Counted from the first letter of the stretch, positions 1-8,180 are shown. The stretch: DNA of 47,844 nt from Thermoplasmata archaeon (GCA_021803655.1 JAJZLK010000026.1:1-47844), one strand, 5' to 3'. Notes: a model not told the origin generated them from the sequence alone. Numbers and translations: made by a program.

Positions 1-1
1 C

Positions 2-1213
2 CACAGTAAAATAGCAATTGAAACTGTGTTCAAGTCCATGGGCGAGGATGGCAAGATAGCCATAACCCAGCTTTCCCAACTGGGAGTAAAACCGAATCAG
101 GGAATCCTGGTTTTTCCGACGGATAAGATTGGTGTAATTGGGAAGGAAATAGACGAGAGGGAGAAGATTCTTTACAGAATCTCTGAGGGCAGTACTCCGA
201 CAGAAAATGAAATTTTGAAGTTCAGGAAAAGAGGGACTGTGCTTGTTGAACGGAAAACAGGTACGCGACTCTTATCACCTACTGATCGCGCAGGTGCTGA
301 GATTCTATCAAATAGCACGGAGAAGATCGACACAGTAACCCCGGAGCTTATTGCATCAGGAAAATGGAAAGGAAGTGGGTTCAGGAAATATGATCTCAAC
401 TCCCCCGTGGAAAGAGTGGAAGCAGGTTTTGTCCATCCGGTTTCGCTGCTTATACAGAAGGTCAGGGCCATCTTCCTTGAAATGGGATTCACGGAGATGA
501 AGGGGCACTACATAGAATATTCCGGTTGGAATATGGATGCGTTGTTCATCCCGCAGGATCATCCGGCAAGAGACATGCAGGACACATTTTATCTCGATTC
601 AACATCAGAGTTCACCTTCGAACATCCTGAAGCAATGGAGATAATCCGGAAGACACACGAGAGAGGGATTCCGGGCTATTCCGGATGGGGATACAAGTGG
701 AACATCACGGAATCGCAGAAACTACTCCTTAGGACGCACACAACCGTAAGTACTATCAGGTATCTCTACGAACACAGGGACTCTCCGCAGGCGATCTTCT
801 CGGTTGATAAGGTATTCAGGCACGAGAGCGTGGACTGGAAACACCTTGCCGAACTCCATCAGATTGAGGGGGCTGTCTGTTCAAAGAATGCAAACATTTC
901 CACACTCAAGTGGCTGATCAGGGAGTTCTACGAAAGACTTGGGTTCAGCAGGATCAGGTTCATCCCCTCGTACTATCCGTATACAGAACCAAGCCTGGAC
1001 ACAATAGCCGAGATCAACGGGCAGGAGGTAGAGTTGGGTGGATCGGGTGTGTTCAGACCTGAGGTGACAAGGCCACTCGGGATAAGAGATCCGGTTATTG
1101 CATGGGGGCTGGGGCTTGAAAGGCTGGCAATGCTCTATTACGGACTTGACGACATCCGGAAGATTTACCAGAGCGACATAGAATGGCTCAGAACCTTCAA
1201 GGTAAGAGTCTAG
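2..1213 (+). CDS. pheS: Phenylalanyl-tRNA synthetase alpha subunit (5' end missing)
   Basis: Catalytic subunit of the heterotetrameric class II synthetase that charges tRNA-Phe in the cytoplasm. The reading frame is open to the window edge (HSKIAIETVF precedes the first possible start, GTG at 26), so the N-terminal helical/winged-helix part is cut off; about 403 residues are visible against roughly 460-510 in archaeal homologues. Motif 2 is seen as FRHESVDWKHLAELHQIEGA and motif 3 as GLGLERLAMLYYG near the C-terminus, the latter with the invariant class II arginine. The aromatic-binding region YPYTEPS is also present. The archaeal/eukaryal type is indicated by the long N-terminal region. The beta subunit gene is not in the window. 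The stop codon overlaps the stop of the small zinc gene on the opposite strand. Confidence 0.95.
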   Translation, partial: HSKIAIETVFKSMGEDGKIAITQLSQLGVKPNQGILVFPTDKIGVIGKEIDEREKILYRISEGSTPTENEILKFRKRGTVLVERKTGTRLLSPTDRAGAEILSNSTEKIDTVTPELIASGKWKGSGFRKYDLNSPVERVEAGFVHPVSLLIQKVRAIFLEMGFTEMKGHYIEYSGWNMDALFIPQDHPARDMQDTFYLDSTSEFTFEHPEAMEIIRKTHERGIPGYSGWGYKWNITESQKLLLRTHTTVSTIRYLYEHRDSPQAIFSVDKVFRHESVDWKHLAELHQIEGAVCSKNANISTLKWLIREFYERLGFSRIRFIPSYYPYTEPSLDTIAEINGQEVELGGSGVFRPEVTRPLGIRDPVIAWGLGLERLAMLYYGLDDIRKIYQSDIEWLRTFKVRV

Positions 1214-1332
1214 AATTTCTTCTTATTACATGTTCTGCACATCTTCGCCTGCTCGACATAGTGTAACCTGCATACTGATCTATTGCAGTAGACACACCTG
1301 CCCACCGACGGTGACGCGCATATGTAGCACAT
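1210..1332 (-). CDS. 40-residue cross-brace zinc-finger microprotein
   Basis: A 40-codon minus-strand frame beginning ATG at 1332 and ending TAG at 1212-1210, convergent with pheS and sharing bases of its stop codon. The peptide starts MCYICASPSVGRC and has eight potential zinc ligands: Cys2, Cys5, Cys13, Cys16, Cys21, His24, Cys32, Cys35. This C-x2-C/C-x2-C/C-x2-H/C-x2-C pattern is what HIT- or B-box-like cross-brace fingers use to hold two zinc ions. The rest is basic, ending KKKF. Such very short zinc proteins bind nucleic acid or protein partners; the specific role is unknown. A TTTATAC box on the minus strand at 1367-1373 would start a transcript with a leader of about 12 nt. The density of paired cysteines in one frame makes chance unlikely, though no expression evidence is visible. 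Confidence 0.7.
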   Translation of the reverse strand: MCYICASPSVGRCVYCNRSVCRLHYVEQAKMCRTCNKKKF

Positions 1333-1497
1333 TCCCTGTAACGTAAAGATGTTATCTGGCTATGGCGTATAAACTTTAATTTTGAGGGAAAATGTAAGTT
1401 CGGAATTCAACGGCTTGCAATTGCCGAGGATCAATGAAGTATTATCGCGCCAACAGTGCAAAGTGCATGGTGTGGCTACAAAGTCAATATTGATGCA

Positions 1498-1571
1498 CGC
1501 CCGAGCCGGGATTCGAACCCGAATCTGAGGCTCCGCAGGCCCCTAGGATATCCAGACTACCCCACTCGGGC
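1498..1571 (-). tRNA. tRNA-Arg (anticodon GCG)
   Basis: On the minus strand the 74-nt sequence folds as a cloverleaf. The acceptor stem GCCCGAG pairs with CUCGGGC. The anticodon stem GGGGC pairs with GCCUC around the loop CUGCGGA (U33, anticodon GCG, G37), and the T stem UCGGG pairs with CCCGG around UUCGAAU. The anticodon reads CGC arginine codons. CCA is not encoded, as is usual in archaea; the discriminator base is G. No intron interrupts the anticodon loop. A minus-strand GAATTAAG box at 1618-1625 could be its TATA element, giving a short 5' leader. Confidence 0.95.
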
Positions 1572-1668
1572 AGAGAGATCAGGCTGTTGTTCCGGATTGC
1601 GTCATACTCCGGGGTGTCTTAATTCTTCGCCATGTGCTCAAACTGGTCCAAAAGCACGGAGAATTAAG

Positions 1669-1676
1669 TTAAATAA
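1669..1676 (+). promoter_or_regulatory. TATA box of the MFS gene
   Basis: TTAAATAA centred about 25 bp upstream of the TTG at 1697. This spacing matches an archaeal TATA box with transcription starting at the first codon, and it supports the TTG start. Confidence 0.5.
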
Positions 1677-1696
1677 GGGTTAAAAATACGCACTCG

Positions 1697-2896
1697 TTGT
1701 CGTACACACAACATCAGAAGACAAGGTCGCTGGCATTCACTTCCCTCGGTCATTTTGTAAATGACGGCAACTTCCTGCTGATATCTCTCCTGCTCGTCTA
1801 TTACCTTGCAGTTCCGCAGGTAAACCTGGCATTTGTTGCCCTGATGGCAGCAGGATATAACCTCATATCCGGATTGTCGAGTATCGCGGTCGGGTATGTG
1901 GCTGACGTTACAGGAAAGGACGGTCACCTTATCTCGCTCGGGATATTTCTCCAGGCTGTTGCCATATTTCTCTTCGCAATGCCATTCAGGTATCCTGACT
2001 ACTGGTTTCAATCTGTTTTAACCGGTTCCATTCTTCTGGGGTTTGGGCAGGCATTCTACCATCCACTTGGAGCATCGATCCTCAGATCAACCTACGGGGC
2101 GGCAAAAGCTCCCCTGGTAATGGGAATCAACGGGTCAATGGGAAGCATCGGTCGGGCCATGATCCCATTCGTGCTTGCAGTTATGATTCTCAGTTTTGGC
2201 AAATTCTATGGATTCGTGTTTCTCTCTGTCTACACCGTAATCGGAGCAATCCTGATTCTCCTGGGACTGTTCGACTTCAGGAAGGAAGGTGTTTTGCCAA
2301 AGCAGAAACACACGAAGGAGAAAACTCCGGCCGGGAGGGAATACTGGATTTTTATGAGTTTCCTTTCTACGGTTATTTTCCTGCGATCGGTCTTCATGGG
2401 GGGTTCTGTCCTGTATATAGGGAGGTACCTGTTTGATATCTTTGGGTCGGAATTCCTGCTAGCCCTGTTCCTTGCACTCACGCTCATCCCTCCAATAATT
2501 GGACAGCCCCTGCTAGGAGCTATCACCACACTGAAGGGTGGACGGTTTGCAACAAATCTTACAGGAATAACCTCCACGATTTTCTTTATGCTCTTTCTCC
2601 TGACTACGAACCCGATAGCCATGGGCCTATTCTTTATGGTCTTCTCCTTCATGGGTTTCAGCCTCTTTCCTGTCATGCTCGGATATATCGGACAGCAGGT
2701 CAGGGAAGGACAGGGGTCAGTTTCCAACTCCATTGCCTGGGGACTTGGCAACTCCCTCGGATTCGCTGTAGGAGCATTAGTTATGACATTCTGGACAGGA
2801 ATGTATGGAATACCATCGGGAATGTGGTTGATGCTGGCATTTGGTGCAGTTTCAACAATCATCTTCATCAGCTTCCGTCCGGATCTTAATAAGTGA
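1697..2896 (+). CDS. MFS transporter, fosmidomycin-resistance (Fsr)-like
   Basis: Polytopic membrane protein of 399 residues with about 12 hydrophobic segments, the normal size of a major facilitator. The N-terminal stretch with GHFVNDG and the FYHPLGAS motif at the fourth segment resemble the Fsr branch (ND and FFHP motifs), which exports small organic compounds. The charged central loop (about residues 195-215, rich in Lys and Glu) separates the two six-helix halves. The TTG start at 1697 is chosen because no ATG or GTG precedes the first helix and a TATA box lies about 25 bp upstream. It stands alone between a tRNA on the other strand and the DsrE-like gene. The substrate cannot be read from the sequence. 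Confidence 0.85.
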   Translation: MSYTQHQKTRSLAFTSLGHFVNDGNFLLISLLLVYYLAVPQVNLAFVALMAAGYNLISGLSSIAVGYVADVTGKDGHLISLGIFLQAVAIFLFAMPFRYPDYWFQSVLTGSILLGFGQAFYHPLGASILRSTYGAAKAPLVMGINGSMGSIGRAMIPFVLAVMILSFGKFYGFVFLSVYTVIGAILILLGLFDFRKEGVLPKQKHTKEKTPAGREYWIFMSFLSTVIFLRSVFMGGSVLYIGRYLFDIFGSEFLLALFLALTLIPPIIGQPLLGAITTLKGGRFATNLTGITSTIFFMLFLLTTNPIAMGLFFMVFSFMGFSLFPVMLGYIGQQVREGQGSVSNSIAWGLGNSLGFAVGALVMTFWTGMYGIPSGMWLMLAFGAVSTIIFISFRPDLNK

Positions 2897-2948
2897 CGGG
2901 TGGAATGTATCTTTCGGATAGAGGCGGTGCGATCCGTGACCGGCATTG

Positions 2949-2956
2949 TTTATATG
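2949..2956 (+). promoter_or_regulatory. TATA box of the DsrE-like gene
   Basis: TTTATATG centred about 25 bp upstream of the ATG at 2977, consistent with a leaderless transcript. Confidence 0.55.
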
Positions 2957-2976
2957 GGGTGTGGAAATCTTAGCCT

Positions 2977-3318
2977 ATGAGCAAGATATTGATAGTGATA
3001 TCTTCAGGACAGGAAGCGAAGGATAAGGCTATGACCGGTCTGGCTTTTGCGCGAAACGCCAGGAAGAAGAACCTCTTCGAAGACGTGCGCCTCATATTCT
3101 TCGGTCCATCTGAAGGGTTGCTTGCCTCTGGAGACTCTGATATGCTCGCTGTGTACAAGGACCTGATCTCCATGAATGTCATAGTGACTGCGTGTGTTGG
3201 AGTTGCGCAGGCCAGGAATATTGAGTCAAACCTCAAGGAGATCGGGCTTGAACTTGAACCAGTCGGGCAGACCATTTCAGGGCTGATAGGACAGGGCTAC
3301 GTTCCCATGGTGTTTTGA
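2977..3318 (+). CDS. DsrE/DsrF-like family protein
   Basis: A 113-residue cytoplasmic protein with the alternating strand/helix pattern of the DsrE/F fold. It opens MSKILIVISSGQEAKDKA, has a central hydrophobic strand (VRLIFFGPSEGLL) and a cysteine-containing strand (VIVTACVGVAQ) where sulfur-relay members carry their reactive cysteine. Family members carry or bind sulfur, but many archaeal homologues have no assigned role, and one cysteine does not prove sulfur transfer here. The start follows directly from the TATA spacing. The gene is monocistronic, with 141 bp before the convergent aminotransferase. Confidence 0.75.
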   Translation: MSKILIVISSGQEAKDKAMTGLAFARNARKKNLFEDVRLIFFGPSEGLLASGDSDMLAVYKDLISMNVIVTACVGVAQARNIESNLKEIGLELEPVGQTISGLIGQGYVPMVF

Positions 3319-3439
3319 AGCTCAGTGAAAACTTTATTCGGAACGGCCTCTAGATACAGTCCGGTGAAAGGCAGTCTGTAACAGTCAGGGTCTGCCATAT
3401 ATTTCTTATTTCCAGACACACATCATTTTTCCGGAAGAG

Positions 3440-3453
3440 TTTGACTAGTCAAA
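3440..3453. repeat. 14-bp perfect palindrome
   Basis: TTTGACTAGTCAAA reads the same on both strands. It lies six bases beyond the aminotransferase stop codon, in the convergent gap with the DsrE-like gene. It may be a protein-binding site or part of a termination structure; nothing further can be said. Confidence 0.5.
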
Positions 3454-3459
3454 GGTAAG

Positions 3460-4647
3460 CTACTTTCTGGTCCAGAACGCTAACCTCTGGACAAGATGAT
3501 CAATGTCAGAAGCATCGTTAAGGAAGTTGACAGAGACCCGCATGCCGCCAATTCCTGCCGCCCCACGCAACGATAACCTGAAGTTTTCCTCCAGAAGCTT
3601 GCGATGGATGGATCTGTCCTTACCGATGCTTCCCGTGGTAAATGTCACTATTCCGGAGGAGTCGCTTTCCCGAACCGGAGAAAGTATCCTGAGATTCAGT
3701 TCCGTTAACCACTCCAAGAGCTGTTTTCTCAACCGGAAAGCAATGGCATCCCGCTCTCTCTCCTCTATTCCGAGGATAATCTTCAGTGACTCATTCAGTG
3801 TCGTTATCCCGATATGGTTCTTCATGGCCCCGTACTGGAATCTCCTGTGATCGTTCGCAAAGCTGTAGTCACGGAAGATCTGTTTCTCCCTGTCTTCATA
3901 GAATAAATCCCACCCTCCTGATGGTTCCTCAACGTTTCCGTATCCAAAGTTCACTCTCCTGAGATCGCTTGAAACATTTCTGCTGACAAAGAGAAAACCA
4001 GTTCCCATCGGTGACAGGAGCCATTTATGGGCACCGCCACTCACTGCATCCACTCCGCTTTCTGTTACATCCAGACTGACGTTCCCGGCATGCTGAATCG
4101 AATCAACAAGGACAAGAGCACCTCTTTCGTGTGCAATATCCGCAATGCCCTTTAGATCTAGCCTGAAACCATTCACCCAGTTCACCGAACTTATGGCAAC
4201 ACAGGCCGTATTCCGGTCAACAATCTTCTCAAGGTCCTCCAGATGGTACGATCCTATCCTGTTCTTCCAGATTCTTGTCTGTACGCCATTCTGATTCCAT
4301 CCGCTCAGTTCAGTTGCCATTAGTGGAAACTCAAGGTCTGTGGTAACTATGTTGGACCCCTTGGCAGGGTTAAGTGACCGGAAGAATATCTGGACCCCTT
4401 CCGTTGTGCTTGTTCCGGTGAACGAAATCTCCTCCGGTTTTGCGTTGATGAGTTTCGATAGTCGTCCTCTCGTCTCCTGCTCTTTGTCATTCACATACGA
4501 TCGGAACGACGGATCAAACCTCATTTCCGTGGCGAGTCTTAGAAATTCTGATGCAGATTCAGCCGCGCTGGTTGGTATCGGTCCAATCGAGGCCCAGTCA
4601 AGATACCTGAGTCGCGAGAAAACCGGAAAGAGTTCTCTTATTCCCAT
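3460..4647 (-). CDS. PLP-dependent class V aminotransferase family protein
   Basis: Fold-type I PLP enzyme of 395 residues, the usual family length. The PLP-binding lysine is Lys208 in GGAHKWLLSPMG; Asp182 in LVDSIQHAG contacts the cofactor ring nitrogen and Gln185 stacks near it. The TSTTEGV segment (about 79-85) matches the phosphate-binding region. Class V members include cysteine desulfurases, isopenicillin-N epimerase-like enzymes and kynureninase-like enzymes. There is no obvious C-terminal reactive-cysteine loop as in IscS/NifS, so an epimerase/lyase-like role is as likely as a desulfurase. The ATG at 4647 is the first in frame. A T-rich stretch on the minus strand (4669-4675) at about 25 bp could act as a weak TATA box. 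Transcribed divergently from the ssb-like gene. Confidence 0.85.
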   Translation of the reverse strand: MGIRELFPVFSRLRYLDWASIGPIPTSAAESASEFLRLATEMRFDPSFRSYVNDKEQETRGRLSKLINAKPEEISFTGTSTTEGVQIFFRSLNPAKGSNIVTTDLEFPLMATELSGWNQNGVQTRIWKNRIGSYHLEDLEKIVDRNTACVAISSVNWVNGFRLDLKGIADIAHERGALVLVDSIQHAGNVSLDVTESGVDAVSGGAHKWLLSPMGTGFLFVSRNVSSDLRRVNFGYGNVEEPSGGWDLFYEDREKQIFRDYSFANDHRRFQYGAMKNHIGITTLNESLKIILGIEERERDAIAFRLRKQLLEWLTELNLRILSPVRESDSSGIVTFTTGSIGKDRSIHRKLLEENFRLSLRGAAGIGGMRVSVNFLNDASDIDHLVQRLAFWTRK

Positions 4648-4670
4648 GAGATAGTATATGGGGGTCGTAA

Positions 4671-4699
4671 AAAAAGGAGGCGGTATTCGCCACCTTTTT
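4671..4699. other. Hairpin-forming inverted repeat in a divergent promoter region
   Basis: Arms AAAAAGGAGGCG (4671-4682) and CGCCACCTTTTT (4688-4699) pair with one mismatch around a 5-base loop. It sits between the divergent aminotransferase and ssb-like genes, beside the presumed promoter of the former and 20 bp before the TATA box of the latter. A regulator-binding site is more likely than a terminator, because neither flanking gene ends here. Confidence 0.6.
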
Positions 4700-4718
4700 G
4701 TCCGAAATGTTCCACAAC

Positions 4719-4730
4719 ATATTTAAGTAA
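4719..4730 (+). promoter_or_regulatory. TATA box of the ssb-like gene
   Basis: The A/T box ATATTTAAGTAA predicts a start near 4750 and a leader of about 33 nt, unlike the leaderless neighbours. The leader begins with a small hairpin (GTCTT at 4751-4755 and AAGAC at 4761-4765 around five T), then a weak purine-rich GGAAG before the ATG at 4783. Confidence 0.45.
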
Positions 4731-4782
4731 ACAATTGCATTACTGATTTAGTCTTTTTTTAAGACGAAAAGGAAGTAGTAGA

Positions 4783-5268
4783 ATGGAAGGCAGTACTAAC
4801 ACCAAAATAAAGGATTTGACACCTTCTTCAAGGAGAGTAAACGTTCTTGGGAAAGTTGTTTCGGCAGGAGAGAAGAAGAACATAACGACCAGATTCGGCG
4901 AAGAGAAGTCCGTTACGGAAGTCGTCATTGGTGACGAAACCGGAAAGGTTACCCTTTCGCTCTGGGGCGAGCAGGCAGATGGAATTGAAGGCGGAAAGAC
5001 CCTGTTCATCGACAATGGATACATATCCCTTGTCAGGGGCCACATGCGCCTTAACGTAGGAAAATATGGCTCAATAAGTCCAAAAGACGAGGAGATCGGA
5101 GAGATCAACGAGGAACTGGACATGAGCGAGAAAGAATACGAGAACCAGTTCCGTGGCGGCGGCGGTGGAGGCGGCTTCAGAAGAGGCGGTAGCGGAGGCG
5201 GCGGGTTTGGAAACAATAACCGCAGCAGAGGCTACGGCGGAAATCGCGGCAGAAGAGGAGATGAGTAA
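4783..5268 (+). CDS. ssb: Single-stranded DNA-binding protein (OB fold with Gly/Arg-rich tail)
   Basis: A 161-residue protein with one OB fold (about residues 8-105) followed by an acidic linker and a Gly/Arg-rich tail (about 126-158) with runs of glycine, RG and SRGYGG units. OB-fold elements are visible in VNVLGKVVSAGEKK, VTEVVIGDETGKVTLSLWG and the closing strand LVRGHMRLNVGKYG. The single-OB-plus-flexible-tail plan matches the short SSB of Crenarchaeota and some Thermoplasmatales rather than multi-OB RPA. It coats single-stranded DNA during replication and repair; the tail probably recruits partners or aids condensation. The ATG at 4783 gives a complete fold. It is convergent with DNA ligase, another replication/repair gene. 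Confidence 0.85.
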   Translation: MEGSTNTKIKDLTPSSRRVNVLGKVVSAGEKKNITTRFGEEKSVTEVVIGDETGKVTLSLWGEQADGIEGGKTLFIDNGYISLVRGHMRLNVGKYGSISPKDEEIGEINEELDMSEKEYENQFRGGGGGGGFRRGGSGGGGFGNNNRSRGYGGNRGRRGDE

Positions 5269-5279
5269 AACTCATCCCA

Positions 5280-5287
5280 TTTTTTTT
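5280..5287 (+). terminator. Oligo-T terminator after the ssb-like gene
   Basis: Eight consecutive T residues 11 bp after the stop codon, in the short convergent gap with DNA ligase. Archaeal RNA polymerase terminates at such T tracts. Confidence 0.5.
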
Positions 5288-5315
5288 AAACACTAACTCA
5301 ACTTAACAGATAAAT

Positions 5316-7073
5316 TCAGGACGTACCCATTTTCTTATTCTGGTTTTCCAGCATTTCGTGTATTTCAAGTGATTGTGTAGCATCCTCAGGCTTCTTGTCA
5401 GTTCTCCATCTCCCGGTGAATCGCGGAAATCTCAGGGCAAGGCCATTTCCAGAGTTCTCCTTTGAATAGCATGTGTGTACCGGACTCACGGTAATCTCTG
5501 CCCCCAGGATCTCCATAACCTTGGCCGGCTCTATCCAGAAATCGGCTTCCAGGATCGAATCAACACGGGCAGGCTTGCTCTTCAGTAAGTGTGGCTCCAT
5601 GATCTTCGTGAGGCTCTCAAGGGTTTCATCCGTGAAGCCAGTACCCAGCTTGCACACGGTTTCGAACATGTCCCGTTCCCTGTTATACGAAGCCATCAGC
5701 AGAGCTCCGTACCTGCCTTTCCTCTTTCCGTGGCCGGAGAACGCTCCAACAACGACCAGGTCAAGGGAATCCGAAACCTTCTCCTGATAATCACGCTTGA
5801 ACTTTATCCAAAGCCATCCCCTAGCTCCAGCCCTGTACAGCGATGCGTCGGTAACGTTCTTCGCCACAACCCCTTCGCATCCGTCGTTCACTGACTGCAG
5901 GAAGAACTCCATGATCTGCTTCTCATCAGACGAAACTATCCTCTTTGCCAGCTTGAAATTGTCATTCTCCGTGAATGTTCCTTCCAGAATTTCCCTCCTC
6001 TCCTGGTAGGGGACTTTGTTGAGAGCCCGTCCATCCAGGTTGATTATGTCGAAGAGAAAGACCGCAAGTGGAATCTCGGATGAGACACTTTCAATGGCGT
6101 ACTTCCTTCCTCTCCGCTGGGAAACCATCTGGAACGGGTATAGTTCTCCCGTTTCCGGGTTATAGGGGACAGCTTCTCCATCCACAATACATGAATCGCA
6201 CTTGAAAGTCTCCAGAAAGGCTCTCTTTATGTCCGGAAAATTGCTGGTTGTCTCCTCATTTCCCCTGGAGAATATCTTCACGGTATCTCCGGATTTGTGT
6301 ATCTGTGTCCTGAGGCCGTCGTACTTGTATTCGAAGGAAGCGGTTCCACCCATCTTGCCAAGTATCTCCTGAATGCTCGGAAGCCTCTCAGCGAGCATGA
6401 CCTTGCATGGTATGAGAGGAATAGGACCGGTGGAGAGCAGTTCATCTATCCTTCCATCCCTCAATTCCTCGGCAATCCTTCCCATGTCGGGGTGGAAGTT
6501 GTATGCTTCTTCTACTGCGTCTTCCATCTCCTTGGTAGAAAAAGCTTCAACAAGCCCCTTCAATATTGTTGAGTCCGAGACGCCGAGTCGCAACTTACCT
6601 GTTAGGATTTTTGTGATGTATATTGCTTCCTCGACAGAGGAGTTAATGATGAGGTTTTCATAGATGCTGGTCTTCGACCTGATGCTCCCCTCACCTGAGC
6701 TTCCTGCAATCTTAATAAGCGCATTGAAAACGTATTCCACTGAAAGTTCAGAAGGTATAAGGGACAACTGCTTCTTTGACTGCAGAACAGCTCCTGCCAC
6801 CTGTCCGAGATCTCCAGTCTCCCAGAATTTCTGGTTTATCTCCTCCATGGCAGTGCCGGTTATGGTTGAAAGGGCCTTCATTATCAGCTTGTCAGCCATT
6901 CCGGTCTCTATGCCCATAAAATCGGGCGCAAGTTTCCCCTGGACCAGATAGACGACTTTCCTGAGGTCCGGACCCGCTTCCCTGAAAAGTTCTGACATGA
7001 TAGTTCCGAGTTCCAGCCTGCTGGTTGTGGTGGACATCCTGCTGAAAGACTCGGTTACGCGGGAAAACAGCAC
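5316..7073 (-). CDS. lig: ATP-dependent DNA ligase
   Basis: Joins nicks in duplex DNA during replication and repair. The 585-residue length and order of parts match archaeal/eukaryal LigI-type enzymes: an N-terminal DNA-binding domain (about 1-215), then the nucleotidyltransferase domain with the AMP-accepting Lys250 in [13 protein letters not shown], and a C-terminal OB domain. Further ligase motifs are visible as [15 protein letters not shown] (motif IV) and WIKFKRDY (motif V lysines). GTG at 7073 is preferred over the internal ATG at residue 13 because archaeal ligases normally begin just before this helix, SRLELG following after about 18 residues. It lies 28 bp downstream of truA on the same strand and is probably co-transcribed with it. 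Confidence 0.96.
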   Translation of the reverse strand: MLFSRVTESFSRMSTTTSRLELGTIMSELFREAGPDLRKVVYLVQGKLAPDFMGIETGMADKLIMKALSTITGTAMEEINQKFWETGDLGQVAGAVLQSKKQLSLIPSELSVEYVFNALIKIAGSSGEGSIRSKTSIYENLIINSSVEEAIYITKILTGKLRLGVSDSTILKGLVEAFSTKEMEDAVEEAYNFHPDMGRIAEELRDGRIDELLSTGPIPLIPCKVMLAERLPSIQEILGKMGGTASFEYKYDGLRTQIHKSGDTVKIFSRGNEETTSNFPDIKRAFLETFKCDSCIVDGEAVPYNPETGELYPFQMVSQRRGRKYAIESVSSEIPLAVFLFDIINLDGRALNKVPYQERREILEGTFTENDNFKLAKRIVSSDEKQIMEFFLQSVNDGCEGVVAKNVTDASLYRAGARGWLWIKFKRDYQEKVSDSLDLVVVGAFSGHGKRKGRYGALLMASYNRERDMFETVCKLGTGFTDETLESLTKIMEPHLLKSKPARVDSILEADFWIEPAKVMEILGAEITVSPVHTCYSKENSGNGLALRFPRFTGRWRTDKKPEDATQSLEIHEMLENQNKKMGTS

Positions 7074-7101
7074 AGATCAAGATGCAGAATCTGAATATAA
7101 C

Positions 7102-7854
7102 TTAGTACGTCGAAAGTGATTCCATTATACGGGAATCCGTGTAGCTTCGTATCGCAGCACTACGCTGCCTGAGTGCCAGTTTCCGTGAAATAGACCTGGT
7201 AAACTCGATTCCGCCATAAGTTATGTCCACGAGATAAAGACCTTCAGTACCCCAGAGGTACGGGAATCTTCCTTCAATCTTGAAAGGATCTCCGGAATAC
7301 TTTTCGTCATTTGTGGCCGCATAGGCAACAATGGATCTCAGCTGGTTCCACAGAAATCCTCTGGAATGGAAATCCGCCAGGATGAGTGGTCCCTCCTCTC
7401 TCACCTCTATCCTGTCTATGCTCCTGATGGTGTTTCTCCCGTCCTTTCTGCAGAATGAGGCGTAATCATGGGTTCCAGTGAACAGTTTAATCCTCTCCCG
7501 AAAAGAATCTGGTTCCACGGAATCCCTGCTTATTGCGTAAGTGTACTGTTTTGAAGTGCATTTTCTGCAGTCAAACCCATCCTCCACGATTGCATAGTGA
7601 TGGAAAACAATATCCTCGGAGGAGGAATTGAGAATACCGGTTATCCTCTTCGGATTCAATTCAGAATCTATGGAGAATACGTTTCCGAGTGCAGAAACTC
7701 CTCTGTCTGTCCTTGCAGCACTCCTTAAGCCATGTCCGAGTTGTTTCTCATTGATCAGCTCTATAATGGAGTCTTCAACACTTCTGTCGCCGTTTCCTCT
7801 CTGGTAGCCTGTAAACTTCCACCCGAGATAGGCAAACTTTACCAGAATCCTCAT
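7102..7854 (-). CDS. truA: tRNA pseudouridine synthase A
   Basis: Isomerises uridines 38-40 of the tRNA anticodon stem. The 250-residue protein carries the TruA catalytic motif with Asp50 in AARTDRGVSALG, the N-terminal strand RILVKFAYLGWKFTGYQRG, and a conserved later segment FLWNQLRSIVAY. Length is normal for an archaeal TruA. The ATG at 7854 lies about 28 bp below a CTTAATATTC box on the same strand. DNA ligase follows after 28 bp, giving a two-gene unit of tRNA modification and DNA repair. Confidence 0.95.
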   Translation of the reverse strand: MRILVKFAYLGWKFTGYQRGNGDRSVEDSIIELINEKQLGHGLRSAARTDRGVSALGNVFSIDSELNPKRITGILNSSSEDIVFHHYAIVEDGFDCRKCTSKQYTYAISRDSVEPDSFRERIKLFTGTHDYASFCRKDGRNTIRSIDRIEVREEGPLILADFHSRGFLWNQLRSIVAYAATNDEKYSGDPFKIEGRFPYLWGTEGLYLVDITYGGIEFTRSISRKLALRQRSAAIRSYTDSRIMESLSTY

Positions 7855-7875
7855 GGCTTACCGTTCATGTCGTGT

Positions 7876-7887
7876 TTGAATATTAAG
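7876..7887 (-). promoter_or_regulatory. TATA box of truA-lig
   Basis: On the minus strand CTTAATATTCAA is centred about 28 bp upstream of the truA ATG, consistent with a near-leaderless transcript. Confidence 0.5.
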
Positions 7888-8145
7888 GAGTGTCAACACA
7901 GGGGACGCACCAGAATCAGATTCATCGAAACAAACCCCCCTTAATTCCAACAGAATCTGAACGCGGAGACGTACCCCGAGAGGAGAGGGACCGCGAAAAC
8001 TCACGTGGAAGCAAATCCTTTGAGGTAATTTCCGAGTTACATTTCTGTTGTCTCTGGCGAGTAAGTTGATCAGTTTCATGACATAGGCTCTGAGACGGAT
8101 CCTGGAAGATTTTAACGGGAGTCCGGTATTTCCAAGATTCTGAAT
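7888..8145. other. Divergent intergenic region with possible structured RNA
   Basis: About 260 bp between the divergent truA and reductase promoters with no credible ORF. It contains an imperfect stem (CGCG 7962-7965 with 7992-7995, and GTaCCC 7971-7976 with GGGAC 7987-7991) and a longer-range inverted pair, CAGATTC just before it and GAATCTG at about 7963. No tRNA, SRP RNA or RNase P RNA signature was found. A small RNA is possible but unproven. Confidence 0.25.
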
Positions 8146-8180
8146 AATATTTTAGGGGGGACTGAATACACGCCTGCACC

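Noticed and set aside
1456-1683. Plus-strand 75-codon frame
   Set aside because: It runs through the antisense of tRNA-Arg; the translated part looks like other tRNA shadows and nothing supports a protein.
2230-2946. Minus-strand 238-codon frame opposite the MFS gene
   Set aside because: Antisense shadow of a membrane-protein gene; low-complexity residues and no start signal.
5147-5262. GGC-rich tandem repeat
   Set aside because: It is the coding sequence for the Gly/Arg-rich tail of the single-stranded DNA-binding protein, not an independent repeat array.
7858-8079. Minus-strand 73-codon frame above truA, and a possible tRNA or RNase P RNA there
   Set aside because: The frame crosses the truA TATA box; no T-loop, acceptor stem or conserved RNase P or SRP motif could be found.
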